In this document: positions 1 to 8,855 of the stretch, one piece after another | Layout of the letters: the number at the start of each line of letters is the position of its first letter | Numbering within the stretch: position 1 is the first letter of the stretch | Source of the DNA: Williamsia deligens | Lineage (GTDB): Bacteria > Actinomycetota > Actinomycetes > Mycobacteriales > Mycobacteriaceae | Reading direction: 5' to 3' | NCBI RefSeq assembly: GCF_024171765.1 | Contig: NZ_JAMTCI010000002.1 | Span: 434,001-498,000, forward strand | Length of the DNA stretch: 64,000 nucleotides | The notes under the pieces: generated by a model | Database searches by the model: none | What the model was told of the DNA's origin: nothing | The model's input: only the letters and a program-made list of their open reading frames with translations | Made by a program: the position numbers and the translations under genes

Positions 1-88
1 ACCCGAACACGCGTGTGGCGCCGTCGGCGGCCGCTGACGTGGGGGAAAGGGTGGACACGACACCCGACGCTACCGGGCGGTCGCCGAC

Positions 89-126
89 GGGGGTAATCCC
101 CCGCGCATGCGTGAGCGGTCTCACGC
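89..126 (-). terminator. Two hairpins just downstream of cysG
   Basis: Read on the minus strand, the cysG stop (133-135) is followed after six bases by a perfect 7-bp stem with a 4-base loop (109-115 with 120-126) and then a 5-bp G/C stem with loop TAAT (89-93 with 98-102). There is no T-tract, which is common for actinobacterial terminators. The remaining bases 1-88 contain no gene I can support. Termination is inferred from structure and position only. Confidence 0.45.
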
Positions 127-132
127 GGCGTC

Positions 133-1392
133 TCACGACGGGACGCGACCCAACGATCCGGTGAGCGCGTCGAACGCGGCCACCTCGCCGATGACCACGA
201 TGGCCGGCGGCCGGACGCCCGCGGCCCGCGCGTCGTCGCCGACCGATCGCAGGTCGCTCGTGATGCGCCGCTGGCCCGGCATCGAGCCGTTCTCGATGAC
301 CGCGACCGGGGTCGACGCGTCCCGACCGCCCGCCATCAGCGCCTCGGCGAAGACCTCGAGGCGTTCCACGGCCATCATCAGCACGATCGTGCCGCGCAGA
401 CGCCCCAGTGCGGACCAGTCGACGAGTGAGTCGGGGTGGTCGGGCGGGATGTGGCCGGACACGATGACCACCTCGTGGGTGACCCCGCGGTGGGTCACGG
501 GGATGCCCGCGGCGGCGGGTGCCGCGATGGGGCTCGACACCCCGGGGACCACGGTGACCGGGACGCCGGCCTGCACACAGGCGACGACCTCCTCGAAACC
601 GCGGCCGTACACGTAGGGGTCGCCGCCCTTGAGCCGGACGACGAACTTGCCCGCCTGCGCGTGCTCGACGAGGGCGGCGTTGATCGCCTCCTGCTTCATC
701 GCGCGGCCGTAGGGGACCTTCGCGGCGTCGATCACCTGCACCCAGGGTGCGAGCTCGGCCAGCAGCGCCGGCGGAGCGAGTCGGTCGGCGACGACGACGT
801 CGGCCGCGGCGAGCAGTCGACGCCCGCGCACGGTGATGAGGTCCGCGTCCCCCGGTCCGCCGCCGACCAGTGCGACACCGGCGGGATGCGTCCCGCGACT
901 CGGCGTCCCCAGCGAGCCGTCGAGGAGGGCGTCGGCGATCTCGGCGCGGATGCGGGCGGAGCGTCGGTGGTCGCCGGAGGCGAGGACCCCGACGGTCAGC
1001 TGATCGTGGTGGACGGTGGCCGGTGTCGCGGCCGAGCCGTGGTCGGCGTCGTCGGCGCGGACACAGAAGATGTGGCGCTCCTCGGCCTCGGCGACCACCG
1101 CGGCGTTCACCTCGGGGTCGTCGGTGCAGGCCAGGGCATACCAGGCGCCCTCGAGGTCGCCGTGCCGGTAGGGCCGGGTGCTGACGGTGATGCCGGGGAA
1201 CGACTCGACCGTCGGCGTGGTCTCGACCGCCACGACGTGGATGTCGGCGCCCGCCGCGGCGAGTGTGCCCAGTCGGCGGGACACGACCGACCCGCCGCCG
1301 ACGAGGACGACCTTGCGTCCCCGCAGGTCCAGCCCGACGAGGTAGTGGGAGTCACCGGTGGGCGCGCCACCCGACTGCCCGGGCGTGGTCAT
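133..1392 (-). CDS. cysG: Siroheme synthase / uroporphyrinogen-III C-methyltransferase (CysG-like)
   Basis: Predicted 419-residue bifunctional enzyme. The N-terminal part (about 1-155) is a precorrin-2 dehydrogenase-like domain with a Rossmann motif VLVGGGSVVSRR. The C-terminal part (about 170-410) is a SUMT methyltransferase with VGGGPGDADLITVRG and VRLKGGDPYVYGRG, the SAM-binding motifs that make precorrin-2 from uroporphyrinogen III. It feeds both siroheme and cobalamin synthesis. The ATG start at 1392 overlaps the cobB stop as ATGA, so the two are probably translationally coupled. It is the last gene of cobO-cobB-cysG and matches Rv2847c in order. A longer in-frame extension to 1557 exists but lies inside cobB and is unlikely. 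Confidence 0.93.
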   Translation of the reverse strand: MTTPGQSGGAPTGDSHYLVGLDLRGRKVVLVGGGSVVSRRLGTLAAAGADIHVVAVETTPTVESFPGITVSTRPYRHGDLEGAWYALACTDDPEVNAAVVAEAEERHIFCVRADDADHGSAATPATVHHDQLTVGVLASGDHRRSARIRAEIADALLDGSLGTPSRGTHPAGVALVGGGPGDADLITVRGRRLLAAADVVVADRLAPPALLAELAPWVQVIDAAKVPYGRAMKQEAINAALVEHAQAGKFVVRLKGGDPYVYGRGFEEVVACVQAGVPVTVVPGVSSPIAAPAAAGIPVTHRGVTHEVVIVSGHIPPDHPDSLVDWSALGRLRGTIVLMMAVERLEVFAEALMAGGRDASTPVAVIENGSMPGQRRITSDLRSVGDDARAAGVRPPAIVVIGEVAAFDALTGSLGRVPS

Positions 1393-2846
1393 GTCCGGGC
1401 TCCGGCCCGGGACCCGCGTGCGACGACCGCCGCGCGGTCGACGAAGCGGGCGATCGCACCCGGGGTGGCGGCGGGATGCGTGTGCAGGTACGACGCGTGC
1501 ACCGATCCGGACACGACACCGTCGGACGGGGTGGCGTCGCCCCGGCGCCACCGCCATGCGGGGTCGACGTCACCGATCGGTGTCACCGTGCTGCGGTGGA
1601 ACTCGTGTCCGGTGACGCGGTCCCCGGCGGCGTAGAGGACCGACTCCGTCGTGGCCACGGCGTCGCGGTAGCCGAGGGTCAGGGTGGGACCGAAATGCCC
1701 GCTGACGCCGACGACGTCGGCCATGCGGTGCCCGTCGAGATCGCGTGCGAGGTACAGCAGACCGGCGCACTCGGCGGCCACGGGCCGCCCGGCCCGGGCG
1801 TGCGCGCGGACAGCGTCGAGCAGGGACCCGTTCGCGGCGAGTTCGTGGACGTGTTCCTCGGGGAACCCGCCGCCGACGACGAGGGCGTCGGTGCCGGCGG
1901 GGAGTTCGGTGTCGTTGAGGGGGTCGACGGTGTGCACCTGCGCGCCGGCGGCGGCGAGCATCTCGGTGTGCTCGGCGTAGCCGAAGGTGAACGCCGCGCC
2001 ACCCGCCATCGCGACCACCACGGGATCGGTGGGGCCGTCGATGCCGGACCGCTCACGGACGGCGGCGATCTCGTCGCCGGGCGACCACGGTGTCACGTCG
2101 GTCATGCGGCGCCCGCGGGCCGCGGCGAGGATCCCCGGCAGGTCGGCGTCGGCGGTCACCAACCCGGCCATGGCCTCGACGGCGAGCTGCGCCGCGTGTC
2201 CGTGCTCCACCGCGGGGATGAGACCGAGATGCCGGGACGGGACGGCGAGTTCGGGGGCACGCCGGAGGACGGCGAACACGGGGAGCCCGACGCGCCGGCA
2301 TGCGTCCCGCAGCACCTGCTCGTGCCGGGGCGACCCGACGCGGTTGAGCACGACCCCGCAGATGTCGACGCGGGGGTCGAACGCACGCAGCCCGTGCAGG
2401 ATCGCCGCCAGCGTCTGGCCGTGGCCGGCCGCGTCGATCACGACGACCACCGGCGCGCCGAGCAGAGCGGCGACGTGCGCGGTGGACCCGTGGGCGATCT
2501 CGTCGGGATCGGCGGCATCCGGGTCGTCGGCGATGCGCCCGTCGAACAGCCCCATCACGCCCTCGATCACGGCGATGTCGGCCCCGACGGACCCGGCCGC
2601 GAACAGTGCCGGGACACGGTGCGCCCCCACGAGGTTGGGGTCGAGGTTGCGACCCGGGCGGCGCGCGGCGACCGCGTGGTAGCCGGGGTCGATGAAGTCC
2701 GGTCCCACCTTGAACGGCGCGACGCGGTGACCGGCGGCGGTGAGCGCGCCGATCAGCCCGGTCGCCACCGTCGTCTTGCCGCTGCCCGAGGCGGGCGCGG
2801 CGATGACGACGGTGGGTATGCCCGCCACCCCTCCCCAGCTCACCAT
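1389..2846 (-). CDS. cobB: Cobyrinate a,c-diamide synthase
   Basis: 485 residues. It amidates the a and c side chains of (hydrogeno)cobyrinic acid using glutamine and ATP. The N-terminal ATPase domain has the P-loop APASGSGKTT (about 17-26); the C-terminal class I glutamine amidotransferase domain carries the cysteine nucleophile in AECAGLLYLA. The ATG at 2846 is preceded by GAGGGGGA at a good distance, and overlaps the cobO stop by seven bases, which supports it over the longer reading frame. Middle gene of the cobO-cobB-cysG set in the tubercle-bacillus order. Confidence 0.94.
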   Translation of the reverse strand: MVSWGGVAGIPTVVIAAPASGSGKTTVATGLIGALTAAGHRVAPFKVGPDFIDPGYHAVAARRPGRNLDPNLVGAHRVPALFAAGSVGADIAVIEGVMGLFDGRIADDPDAADPDEIAHGSTAHVAALLGAPVVVVIDAAGHGQTLAAILHGLRAFDPRVDICGVVLNRVGSPRHEQVLRDACRRVGLPVFAVLRRAPELAVPSRHLGLIPAVEHGHAAQLAVEAMAGLVTADADLPGILAAARGRRMTDVTPWSPGDEIAAVRERSGIDGPTDPVVVAMAGGAAFTFGYAEHTEMLAAAGAQVHTVDPLNDTELPAGTDALVVGGGFPEEHVHELAANGSLLDAVRAHARAGRPVAAECAGLLYLARDLDGHRMADVVGVSGHFGPTLTLGYRDAVATTESVLYAAGDRVTGHEFHRSTVTPIGDVDPAWRWRRGDATPSDGVVSGSVHASYLHTHPAATPGAIARFVDRAAVVARGSRAGART

Positions 2847-3457
2847 TCGATCCCCCTCTGCCCCTTGCGTCCTGCGTCCATCGGGTGCTTGGTCTTGACC
2901 ATCTCGGTGACGAGATCGGCGGCGTCGAGAAGCTTCTCGGGCGCCCGGCGTCCGGTGATGACGACGTGTTGCCGTCCGGGCCTGCCCACGAGCACGTCGA
3001 GCACCTCGTCGACGTCGATCCACCCCCAGCCGAGGGGATAGGTGAACTCGTCGAGCACATAGAAGTCGTGCCGTTGTGTGGCGATGCGGTGCGCGATCTC
3101 CGTCCACCCCGCCCGGGCCTGCTCGGCGTGGTCGGCCTCGGCGTCGTCGTCGCGGCGGATCCACGACCAGCCGGACCCCATCTTCTGCCACTCGACCGGC
3201 CCGCCCGCGCCGGTCGCGGTGTGGACGTCGCCGAGCGCGGTCAGCGCGGTCTCCTCCCCCACACGCCACTTGGCGTTCTTGACGAACTGGAAGACCCCGA
3301 TGTCCATGCCGGCGTTCCACGCGCGCATCGCCATGCCGAACGCGGCGGTCGACTTGCCCTTGCCGTCGCCGGTGTGGACCGCGAGCACCGCGGCGTTGCG
3401 GCGCTGACGGGTGGTGAGACCGTCGTCGGGCACGGTGGCGGGGACTCCCTGGGGCAT
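2840..3457 (-). CDS. cobO: Corrinoid adenosyltransferase (BtuR/CobO type)
   Basis: 205 residues. It transfers adenosyl from ATP to cob(I)yrinic acid a,c-diamide or cobalamin, forming the Co-C bond of coenzyme B12. The family P-loop GDGKGKSTAA lies at about 30-39, and the conserved FQFVKNAKW and VLDEFTYPL segments follow. The ATG at 3457 has GAGGAGAA upstream; 28 extra in-frame codons further upstream were not used because they precede this ribosome binding site and run into chlID. It lies 20 bases after chlID and overlaps cobB, so one transcript is likely. Confidence 0.94.
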   Translation of the reverse strand: MPQGVPATVPDDGLTTRQRRNAAVLAVHTGDGKGKSTAAFGMAMRAWNAGMDIGVFQFVKNAKWRVGEETALTALGDVHTATGAGGPVEWQKMGSGWSWIRRDDDAEADHAEQARAGWTEIAHRIATQRHDFYVLDEFTYPLGWGWIDVDEVLDVLVGRPGRQHVVITGRRAPEKLLDAADLVTEMVKTKHPMDAGRKGQRGIEW

Positions 3458-3477
3458 CGGCGTTCTCCTCTCGCCGC

Positions 3478-5553
3478 TCAGGCGGCCGAGCGGACGATAC
3501 CGGTCATCGCGTCCCCGGTGATCTCCGACAGGGGCATCCACGTGGCCGACAGATGTGTTGCGAGCGTGCGGGCGAGGCCGAGACGGACGACACCGGCCTC
3601 GCAGTCGACGACGACCGACGTGATCCCCCGCGACCGCACCCGTCCCGCCGCCTCCCAGGCCCGGGTCGGAGCGTCGCGGCCGGCGGTCGCCCGTCCGTCG
3701 GTGACGACGACCAGCAGCGGACGCCGCCGGGCGTCGGTGTGCCGGGCGCGATCCATCAGCGCGAGGCTCTCGAGCATGCCCTCGGCGAGGGGTGTGCGTC
3801 CCCCTGTCCGCGCGCCGGAGAGTCGCTGTGCAGCGATGTACGACGACCGAGTCGGCGGCACCAGCACCTCGGCGCCGTCGCCGCGGGCGGCGACCACCGC
3901 CACGCGGTCACGCCGCTGGTAGGAGTCGCGCAGCAGGGAGGCGCAGGCCGCACCGACCGCGTCGAGGCGTCGACGTGCGGTCATCGAGCCCGACAGGTCG
4001 ACGCAGAACACGACGAGGTTGCCCTCGCGGCCGACACGCACCGGCGAGCGGAGGTGACGGGGCGCGACGGTCACCGCGGTTGCGGGCGTGCGGGCGACCA
4101 CGGCGATGTCCGTCACCGCGGCGAGCACCGAGGCCGTGATGTGCACCCCGGTGCCGTCGTACGCCCTGCTCCCGACGGCGGCACCGCGGCGACTCCACGC
4201 CGCGGAGCGTCGCCCGGGATCCCCGTCGCCGATCCCCGTGGCGCGGACGCTGCGCGCGACCGACGGGCGCAGCGACGCCGACGCGGTGTCGACGCGGAGC
4301 GCACCCGTCCGTGCGGGCGCCGAGGACGGGGATGTCGATGTCTGTGATCCCGACGTCCGGGAGGTGGAGGACGGCGCCGGGTCTCCGGGGCCGTCGGCGG
4401 CCTGCCCACCCGAGCCGGGTCCCGGATCGTCGTCGTCGGGTCCGCGCCCGTCGAAGTCACCCCCGTCGAAGTCACCCCCGTCGGGTCCACCGCCGGCGCT
4501 GCCGGGCGTCGGCCCCGCCACGTCGCTCGTCGGGGATTCGGGACCGTGCTCCGACTCGGAACCCTGGCCGTTCGAGGGCGGGGGTTCCGGGGTGCGGTCC
4601 GGTGGGGTGGACTGCGCGGCGTCGTCGCCGGCCTGCAGTGCCGAATCCAGGGCGTCCTCGCCGAGGTCGGCGTCGTCGAAGGGGTCGCGCCGGCGACGAT
4701 GGGGCGCGGCGAGTTCCAGCGCCACGCGGATGTCGTGGGCGTTCACGGCGTCGGCACCGCGCCACGCCGCGTGCGCCCGGGCCGTGCGTGCGACGACGAT
4801 GTCGGCCCGCAACCCGTCGACACCCAGGGCGGTGCACGCTGCCGCGATACGCCGCAGCTCCGACCGCGGCGTGCGGACGTCCGCGATCAGCGCACGCGCT
4901 CGGGCGATGTCCTGCGCCACCGATGCGTCGGCGGCCACCCACCGGGCGGCGAACGCCGCGGGATCCGCGTCGAACTCCATGCGCCGGGTGACCACCTCGA
5001 CGCGCTCGTCGACGTCCTGGGTCGCCGCGACGGCCACGGCGAGACCGAAGCGGTCCAGCAGCTGCGGCCGCAGTTCCCCCTCCTCGGGGTTCATCGTCCC
5101 GACGAGCACGAACCGCGATCGGTAGGACCGCGAGATCGCATCGCGTTCGACCGTCACCTGACCCATCGCGGCGGCGTCGAGAAGTAGGTCGACGAGGTGG
5201 TCGGCCAGGAGGTTGACCTCGTCGATGTAGAGCACGCCGCCGTCGGCGTCGGCGAGGAGTCCCGGCGTGAACGCCGTCTCGCCGTCGCGCAGGATCTTCT
5301 GCACGTCGAGCGACCCCACGACGCGGTCGTCGGTGGCTCCGATGGGCAGTTCGACGAGGCGACCGGCCGCACCCGTGTCAGGGTCGGGCGGTAGCAGCGG
5401 TGTGAGCGCACGCACGACCGTGGACTTGGCCGTGCCCTTCTCACCGCGGATGAGGACCCCGCCGATCTCGGGGGCGACGGCGCACAGGATCAGCGCGAGC
5501 TTGAGTCGGTCCTGTCCGACGACGGCACTGAACGGGAAGAGCGTCGAGGTCAC
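3478..5553 (-). CDS. Fused magnesium/cobalt chelatase subunit (AAA+ plus VWA, ChlI-ChlD type)
   Basis: 691 residues with three parts. An N-terminal AAA+ ATPase has the P-loop GEKGTAKST (about 37-45) and Walker B GVLYIDEVNLL. A long low-complexity linker (about 330-450) is rich in Asp, Gly, Pro and Ser and includes a duplicated GGDFD unit. A C-terminal von Willebrand A domain has the MIDAS motif DLSGSM and a later TDGRA. Family proteins power metal insertion into tetrapyrroles; next to cobO-cobB a role in cobalt insertion with a CobN-type subunit is the natural inference, but no CobN is in the window. The GTG start at 5553 overlaps the upstream gene as GTGA. Matches Rv2850c. Confidence 0.88.
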   Translation of the reverse strand: MTSTLFPFSAVVGQDRLKLALILCAVAPEIGGVLIRGEKGTAKSTVVRALTPLLPPDPDTGAAGRLVELPIGATDDRVVGSLDVQKILRDGETAFTPGLLADADGGVLYIDEVNLLADHLVDLLLDAAAMGQVTVERDAISRSYRSRFVLVGTMNPEEGELRPQLLDRFGLAVAVAATQDVDERVEVVTRRMEFDADPAAFAARWVAADASVAQDIARARALIADVRTPRSELRRIAAACTALGVDGLRADIVVARTARAHAAWRGADAVNAHDIRVALELAAPHRRRRDPFDDADLGEDALDSALQAGDDAAQSTPPDRTPEPPPSNGQGSESEHGPESPTSDVAGPTPGSAGGGPDGGDFDGGDFDGRGPDDDDPGPGSGGQAADGPGDPAPSSTSRTSGSQTSTSPSSAPARTGALRVDTASASLRPSVARSVRATGIGDGDPGRRSAAWSRRGAAVGSRAYDGTGVHITASVLAAVTDIAVVARTPATAVTVAPRHLRSPVRVGREGNLVVFCVDLSGSMTARRRLDAVGAACASLLRDSYQRRDRVAVVAARGDGAEVLVPPTRSSYIAAQRLSGARTGGRTPLAEGMLESLALMDRARHTDARRRPLLVVVTDGRATAGRDAPTRAWEAAGRVRSRGITSVVVDCEAGVVRLGLARTLATHLSATWMPLSEITGDAMTGIVRSAA

Positions 5554-6029
5554 GCCGGCTGCCAGGGCGCCCCGCCGCCGCGCCGCATGGGCACGTGCGG
5601 GATGCCGTCGAGCAGGTACTCCGGGCCCTCCGGGGCGAAGCCGTGCTTGGCGTACATGTCGACGAGGTAGGTCTGCGCGTCGATGCGGCACGCGTTCGAG
5701 CCGACCTCGGCGAGCGCCGTCCGCAGCAGGCGGGTCGTGTGGCCCTGCCCGCGATGGGCGCGCTCGGTGCACAGACGACCGATCCGGAACGACTTGCCGT
5801 CGTCGTGCTCCTCGAGCAGGCGCAACGTGCACACCACCTGCCCGTCCTCCTCGAGCCACAGGTGACGGGTGTCCTGAGCGAGGTCGCGACCGTCGAGTTC
5901 GGCATACGGGCACGACTGCTCGACGACGAACACGTCCACGCGCAGCTTGAGGATCCGGTACAGCGTGGCGGTGTCGAGGTCGAGAGCCCAGCTGCGATGC
6001 AGGGACGCGGTGACGGTCATGGGTCCCAT
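5550..6029 (-). CDS. GNAT family N-acetyltransferase, ElaA-like
   Basis: 159 residues. The N-terminal stretch LYRILKLRVDVFVVEQ and the core GRLCTERAHRGQGHTTRLL, with the acetyl-CoA pyrophosphate loop RGQGHT, are typical of ElaA-type GNAT proteins. The substrate is unknown. The ATG at 6029 lies five bases after the mqo stop; a second in-frame ATG at 6020 is equally possible because neither has a strong Shine-Dalgarno. The 3' end overlaps the chlID start as GTGA, so it is coupled to the chelatase gene, as in Rv2851c-Rv2850c. Position in the operon does not by itself assign it to corrinoid metabolism. Confidence 0.85.
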   Translation of the reverse strand: MGPMTVTASLHRSWALDLDTATLYRILKLRVDVFVVEQSCPYAELDGRDLAQDTRHLWLEEDGQVVCTLRLLEEHDDGKSFRIGRLCTERAHRGQGHTTRLLRTALAEVGSNACRIDAQTYLVDMYAKHGFAPEGPEYLLDGIPHVPMRRGGGAPWQPA

Positions 6030-6034
6030 GGCTA

Positions 6035-7588
6035 TCACACGGCCGAGGGTGCGGCCATTCGACGTTCGCCCTGCTCGACCGAATCGTCGGCGGGGGTCTC
6101 GGTCAGCGACAGCACACGCGAGCTCCAGTCGAACACCTCGCGGAACAGGTCCGGTTCGGAGTTCAGGGTGCGCCCGAACGACGGGATCATGTCGGTCAGT
6201 CGCGGCTTCCAGGCGGCGAACTGCGACGGGAAGCAGCGCTCGAGCACGTCGAGCATCGCGGGCACGGCGGTCGAGGCGCCCGGCGAGGCACCCAGCAGGC
6301 CGGCGATGGTGCCGTCGGCGGAGTTGACGACGGCCGTACCGAACTCGAGGGCACCGTTGAAGGCGCTCTTCTTGCGGATGACCTGGACGCGCTGGCCGGC
6401 GGTGATGAGTTCCCAGTCGGAGCCGACGGCCCGCGGCACGAACTCGCGCAGCGTCTCCACACGATCGGCCGGACCGGCGGCGAGCTCGCTGATGAGGTAC
6501 TTCAGCAGGCCGAACTCCTTCGGTGCGATGCTGGCCATCGGGAACGCGTTGAACGGCGTCACCGACGTCAGCAGGTCGGTGTTGCTGCCCTCCTTGAGGA
6601 ACTTCGGCGACCACCCCGCGTACGGGCCGAACAGCAGACCCGGCTTGTGGTTGATGACGCGGGTGTCGAGGTGCGGCACCGACATCGGCGGCGCGCCGAC
6701 CGCCGCGCGGCCGTAGACCTTGGCCTTGTGCTCGTCGACGAGTTCGGGGTTCGTGCAGCGGAAGAACGCCCCCGACACCGGGAAGCCACCGAACTGACGC
6801 GCCTCGGGGATACCGGACTTCTGCAGCAGGTGCAGGGCACCGCCACCGGCGCCGACGAACACGAACTTGGCCCGCACGGACGACTTGCGCTTGGTGCGCA
6901 GGTTGGCGACCTTGACGACCCAGCTGCCGTCGGACTGCTGCTTGAGGTTGGTCACCGAGTGACCGAAGTTGACCGTCCCACCCTCGGCGACGATGTTGAG
7001 CAGCTTCTGGGTGAGCGCGCCGAAGTCGACGTCGGTGCCGTTGGTGTACCAGTTCAGGGCGACCGGGTCCGAGAAGTCACGACCGGCCGACATCAGGGGC
7101 AGACGCCGCTCGAACTCCGCGTCGTCGTCGATGTACTCCATGTCGGCGAACAACGGCTGCGAGGCGAGCGCGTCGTAACGCTTGCGCAGGTAGTCCACAC
7201 CGTCGGCGCCGTGACAGAAGCTGACGTGCGGGATCGGGTTGATGAACTCGGCGGGGGTGTCGAGCAGACCCTTCTCCACCGAGTGCGCCCAGAACTGACG
7301 GGACACCTGGAACTGCTCGTTGATGGTCAGCGCCTTGGCGATGTCGACACCACCGTCGGAGTTCTGCGGCGTGTAGTTCAGCTCGCACAGGGCGGAGTGG
7401 CCGGTGCCGGCGTTGTTCCACGGGTCGCTGCTCTCGGCGGCGGCCGCGTCGAGGCGTTCGTAGACCGCGATGGTCCAGTCGGGCTGCAACTGACGGATGA
7501 GCGCCCCGAGGGTCGCGCTCATGATGCCCGCGCCGATGAGGACGACGTCTGCCGTCGTGGTGTCGGATCCTGCGGTGTCGTCAGCCAC
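6035..7588 (-). CDS. mqo: Malate:quinone oxidoreductase
   Basis: 517 residues, normal for the family. A membrane-associated FAD enzyme oxidising malate to oxaloacetate and passing electrons to menaquinone, replacing or complementing soluble malate dehydrogenase in the TCA cycle. The FAD-binding motif [16 protein letters not shown] is at about 16-31, followed by [22 protein letters not shown] and the family segment [19 protein letters not shown]. The GTG start at 7588 has AGGGG about eight bases upstream; a longer frame from an ATG near 7654 adds 22 unconserved residues. It diverges from the hydrolase gene at 7788, and its upstream region has a spaced direct repeat. Confidence 0.95.
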   Translation of the reverse strand: MADDTAGSDTTTADVVLIGAGIMSATLGALIRQLQPDWTIAVYERLDAAAAESSDPWNNAGTGHSALCELNYTPQNSDGGVDIAKALTINEQFQVSRQFWAHSVEKGLLDTPAEFINPIPHVSFCHGADGVDYLRKRYDALASQPLFADMEYIDDDAEFERRLPLMSAGRDFSDPVALNWYTNGTDVDFGALTQKLLNIVAEGGTVNFGHSVTNLKQQSDGSWVVKVANLRTKRKSSVRAKFVFVGAGGGALHLLQKSGIPEARQFGGFPVSGAFFRCTNPELVDEHKAKVYGRAAVGAPPMSVPHLDTRVINHKPGLLFGPYAGWSPKFLKEGSNTDLLTSVTPFNAFPMASIAPKEFGLLKYLISELAAGPADRVETLREFVPRAVGSDWELITAGQRVQVIRKKSAFNGALEFGTAVVNSADGTIAGLLGASPGASTAVPAMLDVLERCFPSQFAAWKPRLTDMIPSFGRTLNSEPDLFREVFDWSSRVLSLTETPADDSVEQGERRMAAPSAV

Positions 7589-7652
7589 TGTGAAACCCCT
7601 GTCGCCGTCGGGCGGCGCCTCGCCGAGCCGCCCATGTGTGTCTCGTGAACCC

Positions 7653-7681
7653 ATTGTCCACCTTCTCGGTGATTGTCCACC
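7653..7681. repeat. Spaced direct repeat ATTGTCCACC upstream of mqo
   Basis: The ten-base sequence ATTGTCCACC occurs at 7653-7662 and again at 7672-7681, 19 bases start to start, roughly two helical turns. It lies 65-93 bases before the mqo start, in the gap between divergent mqo and the hydrolase. On the minus strand each copy reads GGTGGACAAT, so each also contains a -10-like GACAAT. It could be a regulator site or a pair of promoters; I cannot decide. Confidence 0.5.
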
Positions 7682-7774
7682 CCGGGCCGGGTCGCAGACC
7701 ATCCACCTGTGGGCGATTCCGCAGGTGTGATCGGTCACCATCTCCTCGTCGCGGGCGCGACGGGGACCGGTGTC

Positions 7775-7780
7775 TACAGT
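7775..7780 (+). promoter_or_regulatory. -10 element TACAGT, leaderless start
   Basis: TACAGT sits exactly seven bases before the GTG at 7788, placing the transcription start on or next to the start codon. No Shine-Dalgarno precedes this GTG. This pattern decides the start over the in-frame GTG at 7770, which would lie upstream of the predicted transcript. Confidence 0.6.
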
Positions 7781-7787
7781 TGGCCCG

Positions 7788-8855
7788 GTGACCTCGGTGC
7801 ACTGGGACCCCGACCTGCTCGGTGACGGATTCACCGCCACCACCGTCGACCTCGGGGCCGATCCCGACGGCGAGACCCCGGTCGTCGCCACGGTGATCCG
7901 CCATCGCCCCGACCCCACCCCGCCGACAGGTCAGGCCCCCCGTGCGGCTGTCCTCTACGTGCACGGCTTCACCGACTACTTCTTCCAGGCCCCTCTCGCC
8001 GAGGCGTTCGCGGCGACGGGGTTCGACTTCTTCGCGCTCGACCTGCGCAAGTGCGGCCGCTCGCGACGGGACGGCCAGACGCCGCACCACATCACCGACC
8101 TGGCGACCTACGACGCGGATCTGAACGCAGCCCTCGACATCGTCGAGGCCGAGACCGGCGGGGCGCCGGTCGTGGTCGCCGCGCACTCCACCGGTGGGCT
8201 CATCACCCCGCTGTGGCTGGACCGCCTGCGCCGCACCGACCCCGTCCGACACGCCCGCGTGGCCGGACTGGCCCTCAACAGCCCGTGGTTCGACCTCCAG
8301 GGCGCGCCGGCGCTGCGCTCCTACGGCACCCTCCTCGTCCACGCGGTGGCGGCGGTCGCGCCGACGCGGGAGATCCCCCAGCGGCTCCCCGGCGGGTACG
8401 GCGAGAGCCTGCACGTCTCGGCCCACGGTGAGTGGGAGTACGACCTCGACCTCAAGCCCCTCGGCGGGTTCCCGGTGACCTTCGGGTTCCTGTCCGCGGT
8501 CCGACGCGGCCACGCGACGCTGCACCGCGGGATCGACGTGGGCGTCCCGTCGCTGGTCCTGCGATCGGACCGATCGGTGCTCGGCGGTCCCTACCGTGCC
8601 GAGATCGACTCCGCCGACGCCGTTCTCGACGTCGCCCAGATCGCGCGGTGGAGCGGATGCCTGGGCAACCGGGTCACCGTCGTCCCCGTCCCCGGCGCCC
8701 GGCACGACGTCTTCCTGTCGCGCTCCCCCGCCCGCGACATCGCCTACGCCGAGCTGACCGACTGGCTGGCCAGGGCGACCCCCACCCTCTCGTCCCGTCG
8801 GTCGGTGCACGCACCGTCGACGGGATCCGCACCATCGTCAGGAGCTTCTTCATGA
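7788..8855 (+). CDS. Alpha/beta hydrolase (serine aminopeptidase S33 / monoglyceride-lipase-like)
   Basis: 355 residues. Alpha/beta-hydrolase fold with oxyanion-hole segment YVHGFTDYF, nucleophile elbow AHSTGG (GxSxG type) and a late GARHDVF histidine. A similar unknown hydrolase (Rv2854) precedes mycothione reductase in M. tuberculosis. The GTG start is chosen because a -10 lies seven bases upstream. The stop overlaps the mtr ATG as ATGA, so translation of mtr probably depends on this gene. The substrate is unknown; a link to mycothiol chemistry is only suggested by the coupling. No signal peptide is visible, so it should be cytoplasmic. Confidence 0.85.
   Translation: MTSVHWDPDLLGDGFTATTVDLGADPDGETPVVATVIRHRPDPTPPTGQAPRAAVLYVHGFTDYFFQAPLAEAFAATGFDFFALDLRKCGRSRRDGQTPHHITDLATYDADLNAALDIVEAETGGAPVVVAAHSTGGLITPLWLDRLRRTDPVRHARVAGLALNSPWFDLQGAPALRSYGTLLVHAVAAVAPTREIPQRLPGGYGESLHVSAHGEWEYDLDLKPLGGFPVTFGFLSAVRRGHATLHRGIDVGVPSLVLRSDRSVLGGPYRAEIDSADAVLDVAQIARWSGCLGNRVTVVPVPGARHDVFLSRSPARDIAYAELTDWLARATPTLSSRRSVHAPSTGSAPSSGASS

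Noticed and set aside
4451-4480. Tandem 15-base repeat resembling a minisatellite or short repeat array
   Set aside because: It is in frame within the chelatase linker and encodes a duplicated GGDFD unit; only two copies, so not a CRISPR or regulatory array.
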